Source: Devosia sp. 67-54
GTDB taxonomy: Bacteria; Pseudomonadota; Alphaproteobacteria; Rhizobiales; Devosiaceae
Assembly: GCF_001899075.1 (NCBI RefSeq)
Contig: NZ_MKVA01000003.1
Span: 372,001 to 436,000, forward strand
DNA: 64,000 nucleotides
Reading direction: 5' to 3'
In this document: positions 7,979 through 17,468 of the stretch, in pieces
Layout of the letters: every line of letters begins with the position of its first letter
Numbering within the stretch: the first letter of the stretch is position 1
Notes under the pieces: model-generated
Told to the model about the DNA's origin: nothing
The model's input: the letters and a program-made list of their open reading frames with translations, nothing else
The model's database searches: none
Program-made: the position numbers and the translations under genes

Positions 7979-9831
7979 TCCCGGCCGATCCGCGCCGGCG
8001 AAGAGCCGGCGTCGGTCTCCACGATGAACCGGTCGAGTTTCGCGGCGGCCTTTGTGACCAGCGCGATGCCGCCCACCGGCGCTGCCTCGACGATGCTGCC
8101 GACGGCGTTCTCGGGCCGCCGCGTCGCCGTCACCGCATAGACCAGCGCTCCAATCGGAAAGCGGCGCTTGCCGTCGACGACGAGGTGCAGCCGCCGCGGG
8201 TCGTCGCCATACCGCTTGCGCAGGTAGGGAGGCAGGTCGGGGGCGGCGATGGGTGCGGCGAGCGGACGCCAGTCCGATGCCTGCAGATCGTTGCCCGGCG
8301 AGCCGCGCTCCTCGGCGATGGCGCCGGCATCGGCCGCGGCGATGAGGCCGAGCTCCACCGAGGCCGCGACGTCGCCGAGGCCGAGCGCGTGCGTCCCATG
8401 GGCTGGCTCGGGCGCGGGGCCTGGCACCGGGCGCAGCGCGAGGGTCGGGCCGCTGTCGAGGAAGGCGGGCATGTCGCCTGCCGGTGCGATCGGCGTCGGC
8501 GCGTCGGGGGTTTCGAGATGCGTGCCGGCTTCGACGTCCTCGATCGGCTCGGGCGCCTCGCCGAACAGCGCGGCCTGCGCGGCGCGGCCGCTCGCGACGC
8601 AGGCCCGCAGCGAGCGGTAGCCGGCGGCGGCGCCGGCGAGCGCCAGATGCTCGACATGGCCCTGCGCCAGCAGCGCCGAGCGGTCGGCATCCCAGCGCAC
8701 GCCGCCGCCGGCGCGCATCCATAGCGTCAGCTCGGGCTGCCAGCCGCCGGCGACGACGAGCTCGGCGGCCTCGAAGCTGGCGCTGGCGCCGCTGCCGGCG
8801 ACCGGCGCGAAGACGAAGCGGTCGCGCCCGGCGGCGAGCGGGATCTGTCCCGACGCCAGCGTCAGCCCGCTGGCCTTGGCGAAATCGATGAAGCGCGACT
8901 GCGGATTGATGCGGGTGTCGACGATGCGCCGCAGCGCGACGCCGGCATCGTGGAGGCGCAGCGCCAGCCGGTAGGCGTGGTTGCCCTGCGTCGCCACCAC
9001 CGCGCTCGCGCCGCGCACCACGCCGTAGCGCTTGGCGAGATGGTAGGCGTCGATGGCGCGGCTGACCGCGGGCAGGCGATTGCCGGGAAACACCGGCAGC
9101 CGCTGCTGCGCCCCGGTGGCGAGCACCATGCGCTGCGCCACGACGGCGATGACGCGGCCGCGCGGCGCGGGCCCGGTGGTATCGACCTGATGCAGCACCG
9201 CGGTGTTGCCCGAAATGGCGAACAGCTCGGCGCGGGTGAGCAGGGTGGCCGCCGGACGGTCCGCGAGCTGGCGCGACAGGCGCTCGACCACGGCGTCGGG
9301 GGTCTCGTCGTCGCCCACGGCGCCGAAATAGCGCGCGCCGCCGCCCAGCCAGGGCCGGCGCTCGACAAGAAGGACGCTGCGGCCGGCGGCCGCGGCGGCA
9401 TCGGCCGCGGCGAGGCCGGCCACCCCGCCGCCGATCACCAGCAGCTCGACCGTGCGGGTCTCCTCGGGGGCGGCGCGCAGCCAGGGCGGATCGGCCAGCG
9501 CGCCGACGACGTGGCGCAGCGAATGCGGCGGGCCGAAGCGGCGGCGCCGGCCGATGCTGGTGAAGGCGGCGCCGTCGAGCGCCGGCGTGCGCTCCATCGG
9601 CAGCGGCTCGCTCTGGCCGATACGGATCAGCGGCGCCAAGCGCTCGCCGAGCCCCAGCGGCTGGCTGGCCAGCGTGCCGAAGGTATCGATGCCGGTGGCC
9701 AGCGCCGCCGAAAGCACCGTGTCGCCGGCAAAGCCCGCGATGCGGCGGCCGTCGAGCCGGAAGCTCAGCGGCCTGCCGCGGTCGATCTCGATGCCGCCGA
9801 ACTCGTGCGCGGCGTCGGCCGCCAGTCTCAT
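7975..9831 (-). CDS. FAD-dependent oxidoreductase, sarcosine-oxidase-alpha-like
   Basis: A 618-residue protein. Residues 1-~75 resemble the ferredoxin-like domain of sarcosine oxidase alpha and HcnB-type proteins (DGRRIAGFAGDTVLSAALA) but lack the cluster cysteines. A Rossmann FAD/NAD motif follows at ~130 (VIGGGVAGLAAADAAAAAG). The middle carries a second dinucleotide-binding region and an LVVAGGWQPEL segment. The C-terminal ~100 residues include LPPYLRKRYGDDPRRLH. The aminomethyltransferase (GcvT) domain that makes sarcosine oxidase alpha about 1000 residues long is missing. The gene overlaps the stop of the upstream flavoprotein gene by 4 bases (ATGA), so the two probably form one amine or imino-acid dehydrogenase. 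The substrate cannot be told from the sequence. Confidence 0.75.
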   Translation of the reverse strand: MRLAADAAHEFGGIEIDRGRPLSFRLDGRRIAGFAGDTVLSAALATGIDTFGTLASQPLGLGERLAPLIRIGQSEPLPMERTPALDGAAFTSIGRRRRFGPPHSLRHVVGALADPPWLRAAPEETRTVELLVIGGGVAGLAAADAAAAAGRSVLLVERRPWLGGGARYFGAVGDDETPDAVVERLSRQLADRPAATLLTRAELFAISGNTAVLHQVDTTGPAPRGRVIAVVAQRMVLATGAQQRLPVFPGNRLPAVSRAIDAYHLAKRYGVVRGASAVVATQGNHAYRLALRLHDAGVALRRIVDTRINPQSRFIDFAKASGLTLASGQIPLAAGRDRFVFAPVAGSGASASFEAAELVVAGGWQPELTLWMRAGGGVRWDADRSALLAQGHVEHLALAGAAAGYRSLRACVASGRAAQAALFGEAPEPIEDVEAGTHLETPDAPTPIAPAGDMPAFLDSGPTLALRPVPGPAPEPAHGTHALGLGDVAASVELGLIAAADAGAIAEERGSPGNDLQASDWRPLAAPIAAPDLPPYLRKRYGDDPRRLHLVVDGKRRFPIGALVYAVTATRRPENAVGSIVEAAPVGGIALVTKAAAKLDRFIVETDAGSSPARIGRD

Positions 9832-10832
9832 GCGGCACCTGCGACGAGGTCGGCGACCGGCTCGCGGCTCGGCCGCGCCGGATCGTGGGCGGCGAACCAG
9901 GATTTTTCGCCCTCGGCCGGCACGCCGGCCAGATGCCGGGCGATGGCCGGCGCGAGGAAGGCGCCGGCATTGCCGAGCCCGGTGACGAGCAGCAGCTTCG
10001 TCGGCCGGATGCGGCCGACCAGCGGCGCCCCGTCCTGCGTGACGACACGGCGGAAGCGGCTGGTGGCCAGCCGCCGCAGCGGGAACGGGCCGGGGAGGGT
10101 GGAGGCGAGGCGCGCCTCGATCTCGGCGTCGCCGGCGACGAGGCCGAGGACCGACAAATCCGGCCGCTGCACCAGCGTCACGCCGCGATCGGGATAGAGC
10201 ATCACCGGCGCCGCGAGGCGCCTGGCCGGTTTGGTCAGCGTCGCCGTCATCGCAATTGCGGCGAGCAGCGGCGGCCGCTGCGCTTCCGGCACGAATTCGA
10301 GCAGCGCGGCGTCGTCGGCGATGACGATCTGGCCGACGCCGGCGGCCTCGCCGGCGACGACGAGCTCGGCCGCGCCGCCGCGGGCGAAGCGCAGCTGCAC
10401 GGCCTGCCGCGGCAGCACCGCCACCCGCGAATCGCCGAGCTCGATCGGCCCGACGAGGCGCGGCACGTCGCGGAACACGCCGCGGCGCGAGGCGAGGCCA
10501 TAGCCGGCGGCGACCTGCGTCAAATGGGCGAGGGCGTGCTCCGTCGCCGGCAGATCGGCGACCACGCCGACATCGACCCGCTCGAGCGCCGCGGCGGCCT
10601 CGAGCCCCGCCAGCAGCGCCCGCAACTCGGCCGCGGCGCGTGCCAGCAGCCGCCAGCTTTGCGGCCGCGTCGCCAGCGGCAGCGCCAGATCGAGCCCCCG
10701 CGGCAGGCGCTGCGGCGACACCGGATCGGCGATCAGCAGCACCTGCCGGCCGTGATCGTGCGCCAGAAGGCCGGCCAACAGCGCCGCCAGGGCGGTGCCG
10801 CCGAAGATCGCGAAATCATAGCTGGAGGTCAT
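9828..10832 (-). CDS. FAD-dependent oxidoreductase, DAO-like
   Basis: A 334-residue protein with an N-terminal beta-alpha-beta fold (FGGTALAALLAGLLA) in which the third Gly of the classical GxGxxG is altered. A C-terminal region reads LLLVTGLGNAGAFLAPAIARHLAG, matching the second FAD contact of glycine/D-amino-acid oxidases. Between them is a mixed substrate domain. The ATG at 10832 is chosen; a TTG at 10853 would add seven residues. It is the first gene of a two-gene minus-strand operon with the sarcosine-oxidase-alpha-like gene. The two resemble the beta and alpha flavin subunits of heteromeric amine dehydrogenases. The degenerate nucleotide motif makes activity less certain. Confidence 0.7.
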   Translation of the reverse strand: MTSSYDFAIFGGTALAALLAGLLAHDHGRQVLLIADPVSPQRLPRGLDLALPLATRPQSWRLLARAAAELRALLAGLEAAAALERVDVGVVADLPATEHALAHLTQVAAGYGLASRRGVFRDVPRLVGPIELGDSRVAVLPRQAVQLRFARGGAAELVVAGEAAGVGQIVIADDAALLEFVPEAQRPPLLAAIAMTATLTKPARRLAAPVMLYPDRGVTLVQRPDLSVLGLVAGDAEIEARLASTLPGPFPLRRLATSRFRRVVTQDGAPLVGRIRPTKLLLVTGLGNAGAFLAPAIARHLAGVPAEGEKSWFAAHDPARPSREPVADLVAGAA

Positions 10833-10948
10833 CGGGCCGCCCGGCTGCGGCAATCGGCGCCTGCCCTGCGGCGGGCGGGTGCTGCATATTTTGCCTGAAT
10901 GTCTCTATAGATGCCGCGGCCGACACCGCTTTTCCGACGCTCGGGGCC

Positions 10949-12052
10949 ATGACCATCTGGTTGCTTGCCATAATTCTGACCGCGATCGCCTGCGCCACGC
11001 TTTACTACGCGGGCGCCGGACGGCCGGTCAACGCCGGCGCCTCGGTGTTGGATGCAACCACCAGCCATTATCGGGCCCAGCTCGGGGCCATCGAAAGCGA
11101 CCTCGCCGCCGGCCGGCTGGGCAGCGCCGAGGCGGTCGCCGCCAAGGGCGAGCTGGCGCGCGAGCTGATCCGGCTCAAGGGCGAAGCGGTCGAGACCATG
11201 GGGGCGGGGTCGAAGGCGGTCGTCTGGGTCGCCATCGGCTGCGTCGCGGTGCTGGCGCTCGGCACCTATTGGGTGCTCGGCCGTCCCGACCTGCCCGCCG
11301 AGCCGCTGAGCGAGCGGGTGGCCGAGACCGGCGCCAATCTCGACCTCGACGCGGCCATCAAGACCATCGAGGCCCGGCTCGCCAAGGAGCCCGACGATCT
11401 GCGCGGCTGGCAGGTGATCGCCCCGGCCTACATGCAGCTCGGCCGCTATGCCGACGCGGTGCATGCCCTGCGCCGGGTCAACGCGCTCGCCCCGCCGACC
11501 GCCGACAGCCTGACCAATCTGGGCGAGGCGCTGATGATGCAGAACCAGGGCAGCGTCGCCGGCGAGCCGCTCGCGCTGTTCCACCAGGCGGCGGCGCTCG
11601 ATCCCAAGCATATCCGCTCGCGCTATTACATCGCCGGCGAAGAAACGCGCAGCGGCGACTACACCGCCGCCGTGCGCGACTGGAACGCGCTTCTGGCGCT
11701 GGGCAAGGGCGACGAGCCGTGGATGGCGACGGCGCGCAACGGCCTCGCTTACGCGCAGCAGCAACTGAGCCCGAATGCGGCGCCATCCGCGCCGGAGACA
11801 GGCGCCGCGCCGCCGGCGCTCGACGCCAACGCGCCGCAGATCCAGGCGATGGTCGACGGGCTCGAGGCGCGGCTCAAGGCGCAGGGCGGCAGCATCGAGG
11901 AGTGGACGCAATTGGTGCGCTCGCGCCTGGTGCAGGGCCGCATGGACGCGGCGCAGGCCGACTACGAGCTGGCGCGCAAGGCGTATCCGGATGCGGCGGT
12001 GCGCACCGAGCTCGACGTGCTGGCGGCCGACAGCGGGCTGGTGGCCAAGTGA
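10949..12052 (+). CDS. ccmI: Cytochrome c maturation protein CcmI
   Basis: A 367-residue protein. It has an N-terminal membrane segment (MTIWLLAIILTAIACATLYY), a short cytoplasmic helical loop with a leucine-zipper-like pattern, a second segment near residues 88-108, then a periplasmic TPR domain (GWQVIAPAYMQLGRYADAVHAL and following helices). CcmI binds the C-terminal helix of apocytochrome c and presents it to CcmF/CcmH. Its GTGA overlap with ccmE and the order ccmI-ccmE-ccmF-ccmH are typical of alphaproteobacteria. The upstream flavoprotein operon is divergent, leaving 116 bases for both promoters. Confidence 0.9.
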   Translation: MTIWLLAIILTAIACATLYYAGAGRPVNAGASVLDATTSHYRAQLGAIESDLAAGRLGSAEAVAAKGELARELIRLKGEAVETMGAGSKAVVWVAIGCVAVLALGTYWVLGRPDLPAEPLSERVAETGANLDLDAAIKTIEARLAKEPDDLRGWQVIAPAYMQLGRYADAVHALRRVNALAPPTADSLTNLGEALMMQNQGSVAGEPLALFHQAAALDPKHIRSRYYIAGEETRSGDYTAAVRDWNALLALGKGDEPWMATARNGLAYAQQQLSPNAAPSAPETGAAPPALDANAPQIQAMVDGLEARLKAQGGSIEEWTQLVRSRLVQGRMDAAQADYELARKAYPDAAVRTELDVLAADSGLVAK

Positions 12053-12492
12053 CGCGCAAGCAACGCCGCCTCAGCGTGATCGCCGGCCTGGGTGTGGTGC
12101 TGGCGCTGGCCGTGGGCCTGATCCTGTTCGCGCTGCGCGACCAGATCGTGTTCTTCTATTCGCCCACCGAAATCCACGAGAAGGCGGTGGCCGCCGGCAC
12201 GCCCGTACGCCTCGGCGGCCTGGTCAAGCAAGGCACCTGGAAGAAGGACGGCGACAAGAACGATTTCGTCGTCACCGACGGCACCACCGACATGCTGGCG
12301 CACTATACCGGCATCCTGCCCGACCTGTTCCGCGAGGGGCAGGGCGTGGTGGTGGAGGGGGCGGTGGCCGGCGACGGCAGCTTTGCCGCCACAAACGTGC
12401 TCGCCAAGCACGACGAGAAGTACATGCCCAAGGAAGTGGTCGACGAGCTCAAGGCCAAGGGCGAGTGGCAGCGCGGCGAGGCCGGCGGCTGA
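12049..12492 (+). CDS. ccmE: Haem chaperone CcmE
   Basis: A 147-residue protein with one N-terminal membrane anchor and a periplasmic OB-fold. Haem is carried covalently on His121 within LAKHDEKYMP, where the following Tyr and Pro are also conserved. CcmE takes haem from CcmC/D and hands it to CcmF. Translation starts at a GTG that overlaps the ccmI stop (GTGA), giving VTRKQRRL, the usual short basic N-terminus of the family. CcmA-D are not in this window and must be encoded elsewhere. Confidence 0.93.
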   Translation: MTRKQRRLSVIAGLGVVLALAVGLILFALRDQIVFFYSPTEIHEKAVAAGTPVRLGGLVKQGTWKKDGDKNDFVVTDGTTDMLAHYTGILPDLFREGQGVVVEGAVAGDGSFAATNVLAKHDEKYMPKEVVDELKAKGEWQRGEAGG

Positions 12493-12535
12493 TGAACGGA
12501 CTCGACACCTTTGCCCCGGCTTGGAGGCTCGTGCC

Positions 12536-14509
12536 GTGAACATCGAACTCGGCCATTTCGCGCTGATCCTTGCCACCGCCATTGCCGCGGTGTCGGCGCT
12601 TGCCGGCTTCTGGGGCTGGCGGCGGAGCGAGCGGATCACGCTGATCCTCAGGCAGGGCGCGGTGCTGCAATTCCTGCTGGTGGCGGCGGCCTTCGTGGCG
12701 CTGATCCAGGCCTTCGTCACCTCGGATTTTTCGCTCGCGCTCGCCTACGAACATTCGCATTCGCTGCAGCCGCTGCTGTTCAAGGTGACCAGCGTGTGGG
12801 GCAACCACGAGGGCTCGATGGTCCTTTGGGTGATGATCCTGGTGCTGATGGGCGCCGCCGTCGCCCTGTTCGGCCGCAACCTGCCGCGCGACCTGCTGAC
12901 CCTGGTGCTGAGCATGCAGAGCCTGCTGGCGGCGGCGTTCGGCGGCTTCACGCTGTTCACCTCGAACCCGTTCCTGCGCCTGTCGCCGGCGCCGCTCGAA
13001 GGGCAGGAGCTGAACCCCATCCTGCAGGACATCGGCCTCGCCATCCATCCGCCGCTGCTCTACACCGGCTATGTCGGCTTCTCGATCTGCTTTTCGTTCG
13101 CCGTGGCGGCGCTGATCTCGGGCCGCATCGATGCCGCCTGGGCCCGCTGGGTGCGGCCGTGGGCGCTGCTGAGCTGGTGCTTTCTGACGCTCGGCATCGC
13201 CATGGGCTCGTACTGGGCCTATTACGAGCTCGGCTGGGGCGGCTGGTGGTTCTGGGACCCGGTCGAGAATGCGAGCTTCATGCCCTGGCTCGCCGGCACC
13301 GCGCTGTTGCATTCGGCGCTGGTGATGGAAAAGCGCAACGCGCTCAAGATCTGGACCATCTTCCTTGCGCTCATCACCTTCTCGCTGAGCCTGCTCGGCA
13401 CCTTCATGGTGCGCTCGGGCGTGTTGACCTCGGTGCACAGCTTCGCCACCGACCCGACGCGCGGCCTGGTGATCCTGGCGCTGCTCGCATTGTTCATCGG
13501 CGGCGCCTTCGCGCTGTTCGCGCTCCGCGCCTCGGCGCTGCGGGTGGGCGGGCTGTTCGCGCCGATCAGCCGCGAGGGCGCGCTGATCCTCAACAATCTG
13601 TTCCTGTCGACGGCGCTGGTGGCGGTGCTGGTGGGCACGCTCTATCCGCTGCTGCTCGAGGCGACGACCGGCAAGACCATCTCGGTCGGAGCGCCGTTCT
13701 TCTCGCTGACCTTCGGCACGGTGATGGCGCCGCTGCTGATCGTGCTGCCGTTCGGGCCGTTCCTCGCCTGGAAGCGCGGCGACCTCGTGGCGGTGACGCA
13801 GCGGCTGGCCTGGGCGGCCGGCCTTGCCGTGTTCGTGACCGTACTGATCTTTGCGCTCAGCGGCGGGCAGGTGTCGCTGGCGCCGCTCGGCCTGCTGCTC
13901 GGCTTCTGGGCGGCGTTCGGGGCCATCGCCGAGCTGGTCGACCGCTCCGGCCTCGGCCGCATGCCGCTCAGGACCAGCTGGCACCGGCTGGTCGGGCTGC
14001 CGCGCTCGGCCTTCTCGACGGCGCTGGCGCATTTCGGTCTCGGCATCAGCGTCATCGGCATCGTCGCCGCCAGCGCCTGGCAGCTCGAGCTGATCACCAC
14101 CATGCAGCCGGGGGCCAGCAGGACCGTCGGCGACTATACCCTGCGCTTCGACGGCATCGACGACGTGCGGGTCGAGAACTACGCCGCCGAAGTCGGCAAG
14201 TTCACCGTGACTGCGGGCGGCGACGAACGGCACCTGACGCCGGAGCGCCGCGTCTATACCGCCAGCGGCACCCCGACCACCGAGGCGGCGATCGAGACCT
14301 ACGGCTTCAGCCAGCTCTATGTGCAGCTCGGCGAGCAGAGCGCCGACGGCAGCCGCACCGTGCGCGTCTGGTACAAGCCCTATGTCACGCTGATCTGGCT
14401 CGGCGCCATCCTGATGGCGCTTGCCGGCGGGCTGTCGCTGACCGACCGGCGGCTGCGCGTCGGCGTTGCCCGCCGCACCGCCTTGCCCAAGCCGGCGCCG
14501 GCCGAATGA
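12536..14509 (+). CDS. ccmF: Cytochrome c haem lyase subunit CcmF
   Basis: A 657-residue integral membrane protein with about 14 hydrophobic segments. The WWD haem-handling motif is present ([18 protein letters not shown] split over residues ~235-250), as are conserved His-containing segments ([11 protein letters not shown]). Its long periplasmic domain near the C-terminus ends before a last membrane segment. It is the haem ligase that joins haem from CcmE to apocytochrome cysteines. The start is a GTG at 12536 with TTGGAGG about 10 bases upstream. A 15-codon frame (ATG at 12492) fills part of the gap to ccmE and is not considered a gene. The stop overlaps ccmH. Confidence 0.93.
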   Translation: MNIELGHFALILATAIAAVSALAGFWGWRRSERITLILRQGAVLQFLLVAAAFVALIQAFVTSDFSLALAYEHSHSLQPLLFKVTSVWGNHEGSMVLWVMILVLMGAAVALFGRNLPRDLLTLVLSMQSLLAAAFGGFTLFTSNPFLRLSPAPLEGQELNPILQDIGLAIHPPLLYTGYVGFSICFSFAVAALISGRIDAAWARWVRPWALLSWCFLTLGIAMGSYWAYYELGWGGWWFWDPVENASFMPWLAGTALLHSALVMEKRNALKIWTIFLALITFSLSLLGTFMVRSGVLTSVHSFATDPTRGLVILALLALFIGGAFALFALRASALRVGGLFAPISREGALILNNLFLSTALVAVLVGTLYPLLLEATTGKTISVGAPFFSLTFGTVMAPLLIVLPFGPFLAWKRGDLVAVTQRLAWAAGLAVFVTVLIFALSGGQVSLAPLGLLLGFWAAFGAIAELVDRSGLGRMPLRTSWHRLVGLPRSAFSTALAHFGLGISVIGIVAASAWQLELITTMQPGASRTVGDYTLRFDGIDDVRVENYAAEVGKFTVTAGGDERHLTPERRVYTASGTPTTEAAIETYGFSQLYVQLGEQSADGSRTVRVWYKPYVTLIWLGAILMALAGGLSLTDRRLRVGVARRTALPKPAPAE

Positions 14510-14964
14510 GAGCGCTGCTCGCCGCCCTGATGCTGGTGTGGCTGGCGCTGCCGGCGCTGGCCGTCAATCCCGACGAGATGCTGGCCGACCCGGCGCTCGA
14601 GGCGCGGGCGCGGGCGATCTCGGCGGGGCTGCGCTGTCTCGTCTGCCAGAACGAATCGATCGACGATTCCGACGCCGACCTTGCGCACGAGATCCGCGTG
14701 CTGGTGCGCGAGCGGCTGAAGGCCGGCGATACCGACCAGCAGGTGGTGCAGTACCTCGTCGACCGCTACGGCGAGTTCGTGCTGCTGAAACCGGTCTTTG
14801 CCTGGCACACTCTGGTGCTGTGGATCGCCGCGCCGACCATCCTCGTGATCGGCGGCATCGTGCTGGTGGTCACCGCCCGGCGCCGGCGCGGGCTGTCCGA
14901 CCCCGGCCCGCTGACCGCCGAAGAGCAGCAGGCGCTCGACGAGCTCGACGCGGGCAGGGGATAG
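14506..14964 (+). CDS. ccmH: Cytochrome c maturation thioreductase CcmH
   Basis: A 152-residue protein with an N-terminal signal anchor, the LRCLVCQN active-site motif (Cys44 and Cys47) and a C-terminal membrane segment near residues 103-125, followed by an acidic tail. This is the short CcmH/CcmL type. It keeps the cysteines of apocytochrome c reduced for haem attachment. The start overlaps the ccmF stop (ATGA), so translation is probably coupled. It is the last ccm gene; a 204-base gap with no gene follows before degP. Confidence 0.93.
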   Translation: MRALLAALMLVWLALPALAVNPDEMLADPALEARARAISAGLRCLVCQNESIDDSDADLAHEIRVLVRERLKAGDTDQQVVQYLVDRYGEFVLLKPVFAWHTLVLWIAAPTILVIGGIVLVVTARRRRGLSDPGPLTAEEQQALDELDAGRG

Positions 14965-15070
14965 CCGCCCGGCGACGCCATCGAGGCGGGCAGCCGCGGC
15001 CCCCCCCGCCTTGCGCTCTCGTGTTGCGGCACGCGTCCTGTGCCCGAAGACCCAGGAAACTCAGGGGTTC

Positions 15071-15134
15071 ACGTTGCATTAACGTTTTTTCACGTCGGCG
15101 CAACGTCACGGAAAGTCGTGGCACTCCATATAGA
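15071..15134 (+). promoter_or_regulatory. Probable degP promoter region
   Basis: An ACGTTGC/GCAACGT inverted repeat (15071-15077 and 15100-15106) is followed by an AT-richer CCATATAGA element at about 15126-15134. The latter resembles a heat-shock (RpoH) or housekeeping -10. No matching -35 could be fixed. The rest of the 204-base gap holds no recognisable feature. Confidence 0.3.
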
Positions 15135-15168
15135 CGCATCTCATCGAGCCGTTTGAAGGAGAACAACG

Positions 15169-16707
15169 ATGCGCTCCAAATTCCTCGCCCGTACCCGTAA
15201 GTGGATCGGCGCTTCGGCGCTGGCGATTCTTGTCGGGCTCGGCGGCGGCACGGCCTTCCTCGCTGCGTCCAGCCCCATGGCCGCCGCGCAGGTGACGCCC
15301 GTCGCCCAGATCACCGCCCCCGACCTCACCGCCCAGAACCCCGGCTTCGCCAATCTCGTCGACGCCGTGAAGCCGGCGGTGGTGTCCATTACCGTCGAAG
15401 GCCGCGAAAAGCCCCCGGCGATCGACCAGAACAACAACGACTTCAACGGCCAGATCCCCGATCTGCCCGACGACAACTTCCTCAAGAAGTTCTTCCAGCA
15501 GTTCGGCGCGCCGCAGGGCCGCGGGCCGCAGGGCGGTCCGGCGCCGCAGGGCCGCCGCTTCGCCGCTGCCGGTTCGGGCTTCATCATCTCGCCCGACGGC
15601 TACATCGTCACCAACAACCACGTGGTCGAGAACGCCAGCAAGGTCACCGTGACCTTCGACAATGGCGACACCAAATCGGCCAAGGTGGTGGGCACTGACG
15701 AGCGCACCGACCTCGCCGTGGTCAAGGTCGATGGCGCCACCGACCTGCCCTTCGTCAAGTTCGCGACCGACGAGGCCCGCGTCGGTGACTGGGTCATCGC
15801 CGTCGGCAACCCGTTCGGGCTGGGCGGCACCGTCACCGCCGGCATCGTGTCGGCCCGCGGCCGCGACGTCGCCGGCTCCAACTATGGCGACTTCCTGCAG
15901 ATCGACGCGGCGGTCAACATGGGCAATTCCGGTGGCCCGACCTTCAACCTCAAGGGCGAAGTGATCGGCGTCAACACCGAGATCTTCTCGCCCAATGGCG
16001 GCAATGTCGGCATCGCCTTCGACATCCCGGCCAAGACGGTGCAGCAGATCACCAGCTCGCTGATCAAGACCGGCACGGTGACCCGCGGCTTCCTCGACGT
16101 CCGGATCCAGGACGTCAGCCGCGACATCGCCGACAGCGTCGGCCTCAAGGAGGCCAAGGGCGCCCTGATCACCGACGTGACCGATAACGGCCCCGGCGCC
16201 AAGGCCGGCCTGAAGTCGGGCGACATCATCACCAAGGTCGACGGGCAGGAGATCGACAACGCCCTGGCGCTGTCGCGCACCATCGCCGGCGACCAGCCGA
16301 ACCAGACGGTGCAGCTCACCGTGTGGCGCGACGGCAAGGAGACCACGATCTCGGCGACGCTCGGCACCTTCTCCAACAAGGGTGACGACAACACCAAGCC
16401 GAACACCCCGCCGTCCGACGACCAGGGCGTGACGCAGTCGAGCGTCGGCCTGACCCTGGTGCCCAACGGCAATGGCGACGGCGTGCTGGTGCAGGACGTC
16501 GACCAGGACTCGGTTGCCGCCGACAAGGGCTTCCAGGTCGGTGACACCATTCTCGAGGTCGACAACAAGAAGGTCTCGACCGGCAAGCAGTTCGAGGCGG
16601 CCATCAAGGCGGTCAAGGACTCCGGCCGCAGCACGGCGCTGATCAAGGCCGAACGCGACGGTTCCGTCCGCTTCATCGGGCTGCCGCTCGACGCCAGCAA
16701 GGGCTAA
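15169..16707 (+). CDS. degP: Periplasmic serine protease/chaperone, DegP/HtrA family
   Basis: A 512-residue protein with a signal peptide (about 1-35, ending near MAAAQ). The trypsin-like domain has the full triad: His151 in TNNHVV, Asp181 in DLAVVKV and Ser254 in GNSGGP. Two PDZ domains follow (about 280-375 and 415-505). The pre-protease loop is Gln/Gly/Pro-rich (PQGRGPQGGP). It degrades or refolds damaged envelope proteins. GAAGGAG sits 8 bases before the ATG. A response regulator and kinase pair follows after a hairpin; this degP-plus-two-component order is common in related bacteria and suggests envelope-stress control. Confidence 0.92.
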   Translation: MRSKFLARTRKWIGASALAILVGLGGGTAFLAASSPMAAAQVTPVAQITAPDLTAQNPGFANLVDAVKPAVVSITVEGREKPPAIDQNNNDFNGQIPDLPDDNFLKKFFQQFGAPQGRGPQGGPAPQGRRFAAAGSGFIISPDGYIVTNNHVVENASKVTVTFDNGDTKSAKVVGTDERTDLAVVKVDGATDLPFVKFATDEARVGDWVIAVGNPFGLGGTVTAGIVSARGRDVAGSNYGDFLQIDAAVNMGNSGGPTFNLKGEVIGVNTEIFSPNGGNVGIAFDIPAKTVQQITSSLIKTGTVTRGFLDVRIQDVSRDIADSVGLKEAKGALITDVTDNGPGAKAGLKSGDIITKVDGQEIDNALALSRTIAGDQPNQTVQLTVWRDGKETTISATLGTFSNKGDDNTKPNTPPSDDQGVTQSSVGLTLVPNGNGDGVLVQDVDQDSVAADKGFQVGDTILEVDNKKVSTGKQFEAAIKAVKDSGRSTALIKAERDGSVRFIGLPLDASKG

Positions 16708-16726
16708 GCTCTCCTCCAAAGGAAAG

Positions 16727-16754
16727 CGGTCCCGGGGCTTCGGCTCCGGGACCG
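16727..16754 (+). terminator. Stem-loop after degP
   Basis: CGGTCCCGG pairs perfectly with CCGGGACCG, extended by an inner GGC-TTCG-GCT with a stable UUCG loop. The U-tract that should follow is weak (GTCATATT). It is a probable terminator or attenuator between degP and the downstream regulator pair. Confidence 0.6.
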
Positions 16755-16796
16755 GTCATATTGAAACGGCAACGGGCGGTCTTTAGGTTTGGGCTC

Positions 16797-17468
16797 ATGA
16801 AGATCCTGCTGATCGAAGACGACCGCGAGGCGGCCAGCTACCTGGTCCAGGCGCTGGACGAAGCCGGGCACGTGACCCACCACGCCACCGACGGCGAAAC
16901 CGGCTATGCCATGGCCTCGAGCATGGACTACGACGTGCTGATCGTCGACCGCATGCTGCCGCGCCGCGACGGCCTGTCCATCGTCGAATCCCTCCGCGCC
17001 GAGGGCAACAAGACTCCTGTTCTGATCCTTTCCGCCCTGGGCGAGGTCGACGACCGCGTCACCGGCCTGCGCGCCGGCGGCGACGACTATCTCGCCAAGC
17101 CCTATGCCTTCACCGAGCTGTTGGCCCGCATCGAGGTGCTGGCGCGCCGCTCCAGCCCGTCGGAAGCCGCGACCAGCTACCAGGTCGGCGACCTGACGCT
17201 CGACCGGCTGTCGCGCAAGGTCGAGCGCAACGGCGAAAGCATCCTGCTGCAGCCGCGCGAATTCCGCCTGCTCGAATACCTGATGAAGAATGCCGGCAAG
17301 GTGGTGACCCGCACCATGCTGCTCGAGAATGTGTGGGACTACCATTTCGATCCGCAGACCAACGTGATCGACGTGCACATGTCCCGCCTGCGCGCCAAGA
17401 TCGACAAGGGGCATGCCAACCCGCTGCTGCACACCATTCGCGGCGCCGGCTACATGATCCGTGAGTAG
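16797..17468 (+). CDS. OmpR-family response regulator
   Basis: A 223-residue regulator. Its receiver domain has EDD at residues 7-9, phospho-acceptor Asp51 (LIVDRMLPRRDG) and YLAKPYAF with the conserved Lys. The winged-helix domain has LLQPREFRLLEYLM and ends RGAGYMIRE. In the switch region the usual T-A-R is replaced by LSALG. Its last codons overlap the start of the histidine kinase gene, so the two are co-translated. The position just after degP suggests control of envelope proteostasis. No specific name is given because several regulators share this form. Confidence 0.88.
   Translation: MKILLIEDDREAASYLVQALDEAGHVTHHATDGETGYAMASSMDYDVLIVDRMLPRRDGLSIVESLRAEGNKTPVLILSALGEVDDRVTGLRAGGDDYLAKPYAFTELLARIEVLARRSSPSEAATSYQVGDLTLDRLSRKVERNGESILLQPREFRLLEYLMKNAGKVVTRTMLLENVWDYHFDPQTNVIDVHMSRLRAKIDKGHANPLLHTIRGAGYMIRE

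Noticed and set aside
6791-10048. Minus-strand frame of over 1000 codons
   Set aside because: It crosses two real genes in the wrong frame and gives an Arg/Ala-rich product with no domain.
12492-12539. 15-codon frame between ccmE and ccmF
   Set aside because: It has no good ribosome-binding site and just spans the upstream region of the ccmF GTG start.
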